Assembly (NCBI GenBank): GCA_965662885.1
Contig: CBFIJI010000084.1
Location: forward strand, 1-9,349
DNA: 9,349 nt
Direction: 5' to 3'
Source: CBFIJI01 sp965662885
Lineage (GTDB): Bacteria > Bacteroidota > Bacteroidia > Flavobacteriales > Flavobacteriaceae
This document shows, one piece after another, positions 8,501 through 9,349 of the stretch. Both the position numbers and the translations under genes were made by a program. Positions within the stretch are counted from its first letter, which is position 1; every line of letters starts with the position of its first letter. A model generated the notes under the pieces. The model had not been told where the DNA came from. It saw nothing but the letters and a program-made list of their open reading frames with translations, and searched no databases.

Positions 8501-9349
8501 GTGCTGTAGTAAATTCTGTATCCATTTGAGACCAAGTATAGGTCAAACTATTTTGTTCATCATCCGATCCAATCCCTTCCAAAACAAAAGGGGTGTCTTT
8601 TGGGATAACCTGATCTGGTCCAGCATTTGCTTTAGGGAGTGTATTTTCGGTGTTTACGGTGTTACCACAGTTATTTAACAATGTTGTAACCGCTCTGATT
8701 TCAGCAATACTTTTGGTGTGAAAAAACATTTGCTCTCCACCAAAAACGTTCGTGGATTCACATAAGTCAGCATAACCCATGATCGTATTTCCAGAACCGG
8801 TTTCTACGGCTGAGGCAGGGTGACGATTTTCGTTTAAATTTTCACAGTTATTAAAACTGTGTTCTGCTCCTAATTGATGTCCTATTTCGTGAGATAGTGT
8901 TCCAACATAAGGGTCAGGAGCATATTGCATTCCAGTTGCAGCAGTTCCCTTTTCTTCGGAACATAGGCTCCAAAGTGCGGCAATGCCTCCACCACCGTAA
9001 TGGATTAAATGACCAAGATCATAATCATTTTGTTCTATTTTTGTTTTAAGAATTTCTGGAAAATGATTGATGCTTTCATCCACATCCAGATGGGAAAGTT
9101 GATCTGTTTTTGGGTCTAAAAAAATTAATGTGTCGTTGTTGGCGATCAATTCAAAATTAATACTAACATCCCTATTGTAAATACTATTAACTTTTAAGAG
9201 GACTTCGTTAATCCATGACAATACAATTGCTTTTTTCTCCACTGGATTTGTGCTTTTTGGGATGTTTAATTCATTGAGAATTTCTTCCGACATTGCTCCT
9301 GTAACACCAAGCGCTAGGCGAAAGGTCTTTAGCGTTTGTTCTACTTTGG
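5523..9349 (-). CDS. Reprolysin-like (M12B-type) zinc metalloprotease with LRR, calcium repeats and T9SS domain, 5' partial
   Basis: The reading frame stays open to the window edge. The Met at 9291-9293 is internal: the 18 codons upstream read without a stop and include TFRLALGVTG, the first strand of this protease family. The signal peptide and propeptide are therefore off the window. Residue numbers below count from that Met. The metzincin zinc site HEIGHQLGAEH is at 135-145 (8859-8891), with the Met-turn NTIMGYADLC at 169-178, so the active site is complete. Next are a PKD/cadherin-like domain (220-345), a domain usual in flavobacterial reprolysins (345-448, VDILFSTDGG), an Ig-like domain (450-550), FN3 (552-643), leucine-rich repeats (648-916), three thrombospondin-3-type repeats (920-1013), an NNFTI beta-sandwich pair (1017-1180) and a T9SS type A domain (1186-1256). 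It is an extracellular or cell-surface protease; the LRR block probably supplies protein binding. The stop overlaps the 238-residue lipoprotein start by 4 nt. Confidence 0.94.
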   Translation of the reverse strand, partial: KVEQTLKTFRLALGVTGAMSEEILNELNIPKSTNPVEKKAIVLSWINEVLLKVNSIYNRDVSINFELIANNDTLIFLDPKTDQLSHLDVDESINHFPEILKTKIEQNDYDLGHLIHYGGGGIAALWSLCSEEKGTAATGMQYAPDPYVGTLSHEIGHQLGAEHSFNNCENLNENRHPASAVETGSGNTIMGYADLCESTNVFGGEQMFFHTKSIAEIRAVTTLLNNCGNTVNTENTLPKANAGPDQVIPKDTPFVLEGIGSDDEQNSLTYTWSQMDTEFTTAPPQNNSPIGPMFRWLPPSPSPNRYLPNLQTVNQGVLANTWEVLPSVKRILNFTFTVRDNDLRGGGIATDNKVITVTDEAGPFQITSQNKAADFWYIGTQQQIHWDVANTDKGAVNTPLVDILFSTDGGAHFSYELAKAVPNSGVYEFSVPQEIETIKGRIMIRGNNQLFFDINNVPLAIKKADFIIDVPSNEKSKTVCLDETTQVSYTLSFKTLNDFNENVQFSIEGLEGVTAEFTPESNSEDTTVTLKIDYLNNLKSRENNFIVKATTASGKVTANQLTLWISETLNRSPKLISPYDTQKNSPLPLVLEWQNDSQASGYILEITKDKNFKTAISQNYSKQNKYEVNQLDFNSQYYWRVKAINSCGESPYSETFSFTTQSDNRTFIPDDHFEAVLIGLGYDTTMDDYVVTEAIKNIKVLDLSYSKIKDLTGIEAFEMLYQLKANNNEIEVANFSENNNLTALNLKNNHLKQIQLAPNSKINFLWLNSNNLSTIDLSSYVELKNLNVSDNELTNLELKNNKKLNELNILNNKITEIDLQENTKLSLFFANNNPLKKITLGENSTLKNLALSNTLVTYLDLSRNTQLTSVELNNTQLNFLSLKNGNNPLLRTVDLENNPYLVCVEVDDATKAEAADGIYSNWKKGAITTYAESCDTFDSDQDGIKNPTDFCPFSEAGEMVDFNGCSNNQLDSDQDGVINADDLCSETPKDAAVDSSGCPLNSVDSDDDGVMDHLDQFNNTPEGATVDVLGGLVLSANNFTISGYTPSCPNTANGYIKINNASPYYFDITVSSENYQQEFERVLANDDYEISNLLPGNYTLNFHFSDQLGSAINGYTVVIGESVPLTASKLDINRKTSKIQYTASGSKNYSIFINGNFQKKVQFSTIEPNTLGFYLYPGENQIEIKGDQSCQISFKEKIFLQKNFSIYPNPTADWIYVEGAKGILRIFSTTGGILFEKQAEPQMKIDISSFPTGIYLISATNLEEKIEFKYIVKK
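5526..5738 (-). other. T9SS type A C-terminal sorting domain of the metalloprotease
   Basis: Residues 1186-1256 (counted from the Met at 9293) run FSIYPNPTADWIYVEG, then ILRIFSTTGGILFEK, then DISSFPTGIYLISA, ending KYIVKK. This is the usual three-part pattern of the sorting domain: YPNP, a G-containing middle strand, and a PxGxY strand with a basic end. It indicates export through the type IX system. Confidence 0.94.
6255..6536 (-). repeat. Three thrombospondin-3-type calcium-binding repeats in the metalloprotease
   Basis: Three consecutive repeats of about 33 residues begin DSDQDG (920), DSDQDG (953) and DSDDDG (986). The first two keep the paired cysteines of the type (933 and 947; 966 and 980). 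In the third, the positions of both cysteines are taken by Phe (999) and Gly (1013), while the Asp ladder for calcium is retained. The block separates the LRR domain from the C-terminal beta-sandwich and probably forms a rigid calcium-stiffened linker. Confidence 0.88.
6546..7352 (-). repeat. Leucine-rich repeat domain of the metalloprotease
   Basis: Residues 648-916 hold an N-terminal cap (FIPDDHFEAVL) and then about nine to ten repeats with a 21-residue period of the form LxxLxLxxNxLxxIxLxxNxx. Examples start at Leu723, Ile744, Leu765, Leu786, Leu807 and Leu828; one later repeat is 23 residues long. The C-terminal cap contains CVEVDD (Cys885) and ends at Cys916. The solenoid probably forms a protein- or glycan-binding face. 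At DNA level the repeats are not near-identical, so they are old rather than recently amplified. Confidence 0.9.

Overview
The window looks like chromosomal DNA of a flavobacterium (Bacteroidota, probably a marine or polysaccharide-degrading Flavobacteriaceae). The reasons are AT-rich DNA, two proteins with C-terminal type IX secretion (T9SS type A) sorting domains, two lipoproteins with a Cys-Ser-Lys start to the mature chain, thrombospondin-3-type calcium repeats, and start codons preceded by A-rich sequence with no Shine-Dalgarno. This is inference from protein families; no marker gene is present.

All four genes lie on the minus strand, so transcription runs from high to low coordinates. 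(1) 9349-5523: a very large secreted zinc metalloprotease (reprolysin/M12B-like metzincin) with PKD/Ig-like, FN3, leucine-rich-repeat, calcium-repeat, beta-sandwich and T9SS domains. Its 5' end lies outside the window. (2) 5526-4810: a 238-residue lipoprotein with two FN3-like domains, overlapping the protease stop by 4 nt. (3) A 176-bp gap (4634-4809) holding a LacI-operator-like palindrome and a weak promoter candidate. (4) 4633-1394: a 1079-residue secreted GH5 glycoside hydrolase with two CBM6-like domains, a calcium repeat and the same type of C-terminal module as the protease. (5) 1394-111: a 427-residue lipoprotein with two FN3-like domains related to those of the 238-residue protein, plus a C-terminal jelly-roll-like domain. 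It overlaps the GH5 stop by 1 nt. (6) A strong bidirectional terminator at 45-85 closes the cluster.

The main pattern is that the window is a two-gene cassette present twice in diverged form. Each copy is a T9SS-exported multidomain enzyme, ending in calcium repeat + 'NNFTI' beta-sandwich + sorting domain, followed with an overlapping stop/start by a tandem-FN3 lipoprotein. One copy carries a protease and the other a glycanase. A reasonable hypothesis is that the lipoprotein is the surface partner, docking site or substrate-binding companion of the exported enzyme. No SusC/SusD pair, transporter, regulator gene, RNA gene, mobile element or CRISPR array is visible.
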